A stretch of 7,661 nucleotides of DNA from Candidatus Nitrosopelagicus sp. (GTDB lineage Archaea > Thermoproteota > Nitrososphaeria > Nitrososphaerales > Nitrosopumilaceae). The notes beneath the pieces are model-generated. The model was not told the origin of the DNA, ran no database searches, and saw nothing but the letters and a program-made list of their open reading frames with translations. The stretch covers positions 1-7,661 of the forward strand of contig JABHJJ010000136.1 in NCBI GenBank assembly GCA_018691945.1, read 5' to 3'. A program made the translations under genes and the position numbers. Numbering within the stretch: position 1 is the first letter of the stretch; the number at the start of each line of letters is the position of its first letter. Below, in pieces: positions 6,951 to 7,661 of the stretch.

Positions 6951-7661
6951 TTTAGAAAAATTGTTAAAATGGTTTGATGATAAGGAAAAAGTGTTAATTT
7001 CTCTATCTGGTGGTGTGGATAGTGCTCTTGTTGCATATGCTGCAGAAAAGGTATTAGGCAAAAATGCAATTGCTGTCACTGCTGATTACAAAACCTTATC
7101 TTCTGAAGAACTGGATTCAGCAAAAAATATAGCTCAAGAAATTGGAATTACACACAAAATAATCACTTACAATGAATTGGATAATGATGATTTTGTAAAA
7201 AATAATGAGAAGCGATGTTTCTATTGTCGTGATGAACTATCGAAAAAATTACTTGAACTTGGTGAATTATTAGAAATACAAACAATTGTTGATGGAACCC
7301 AAAATGATGATCTTGGAGATTACCGACCTGGAATCGATGCATTACACCAAAATGGAATTCGTAGTCCTTTGTTAGAAACTAAGTTTACAAAGGATCTTGT
7401 GAGAAAATGTGCAAAGTCTGTAGGATTGTCTATATTTGACAAACCATCTAATTCATGTCTTGCCTCCAGAATACCTTGGGGACAAAGAGTTACTGCAGAG
7501 AAACTTGCTAGAATTGAGATGGGAGAAAAGATTATCAAACAAAAAACTGGAATTCACCAAGTTCGTGTAAGAGATATTGATGGAACCGCAAGAATAGAAG
7601 TTGAAACTAATAAAATTGATTTGTTGAATAATGATATTATTAAAAATGAGATATTTTCAAA
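6943..7661 (+). CDS. larE: LarE, sulfur-insertion enzyme of NPN biosynthesis (3' truncated)
   Basis: LarE is an ATP-dependent PP-loop sulfurtransferase that activates the pyridinium carboxylates by adenylylation and converts them to thiocarboxylates. The frame runs from ATG 6943 off the window end, with 239 residues visible, so the last part is missing. The PP-loop SGGVDS is at residues 22-27. GTQNDDLGDYRPG (118-130) and SNSCLASRIPWG (169-180) are family signatures, and the C-terminal domain motif VRDIDGTARIEV (209-220) is present. Cys92 and Cys95 in RCFYC plus Cys172 give the three-cysteine set of LarE proteins that hold a [4Fe-4S] cluster to carry sulfide; L. plantarum LarE keeps only the third cysteine and sacrifices its sulfur. 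The start overlaps the larC stop by 8 nt, which implies coupled translation. Confidence 0.92.
   Translation, partial: MTDLEKLLKWFDDKEKVLISLSGGVDSALVAYAAEKVLGKNAIAVTADYKTLSSEELDSAKNIAQEIGITHKIITYNELDNDDFVKNNEKRCFYCRDELSKKLLELGELLEIQTIVDGTQNDDLGDYRPGIDALHQNGIRSPLLETKFTKDLVRKCAKSVGLSIFDKPSNSCLASRIPWGQRVTAEKLARIEMGEKIIKQKTGIHQVRVRDIDGTARIEVETNKIDLLNNDIIKNEIFS

Noticed and set aside
7320..7538. Minus-strand frame of 72 codons near the window end
   Set aside because: It is antisense to larE, whose reading frame is supported by several motifs across the same interval.

Overview
The window looks like a piece of a marine ammonia-oxidising archaeon (Nitrososphaerota, formerly Thaumarchaeota, Nitrosopumilus-like). 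The DNA is strongly AT-rich, genes are short and tightly packed, several genes start about 25 nt after a TATA-like element as leaderless archaeal transcripts do, inner operon genes carry GGTGA/GGGAG-type Shine-Dalgarno sites, and the first gene ends in a CFI-box-CTERM tail of the kind I associate with this phylum. The assignment rests on recognition, not a search.

Left part (1-2041, all + strand). The window opens inside the 3' end of a CFI-box-CTERM gene. A compact cassette of four small genes follows (461-1547): two unrecognised hypotheticals, a 30-residue Cys4 (CxxC/CxC) microprotein, and a member of a conserved hypothetical family rich in Trp and Arg that I remember mainly from bacteria. 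The cassette ends in a hairpin-plus-T structure. It is followed by a decayed second copy of the CFI-box tail (1582-1688), so near-identical sequence flanks the cassette on both sides. A TATA element then drives a 107-residue hypothetical gene.

Right part (2043-7661). Two divergent gene sets meet at an 88-nt intergenic region (5648-5735). Leftward run malate dehydrogenase, larB, a radical SAM protein with a B12-binding-like N-terminus, and a two-helix membrane protein. Rightward run larC and larE, which overlap by 8 nt; larE runs off the window. LarB, LarE and LarC are the three enzymes that build the nickel-pincer nucleotide (NPN) cofactor: LarB carboxylates and hydrolyses nicotinic acid adenine dinucleotide, LarE adds sulfur, and LarC inserts nickel.

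The complete NPN biosynthesis set is therefore here, but its usual client, a LarA-type racemase/epimerase, is not. Because malate dehydrogenase shares the cluster, and LarA homologues that racemise malate are known, a nickel-dependent malate or other 2-hydroxyacid racemase elsewhere in the genome is a reasonable hypothesis. The larE of this window has the three-cysteine arrangement of the iron-sulfur type rather than the single sacrificial cysteine of Lactobacillus plantarum LarE.
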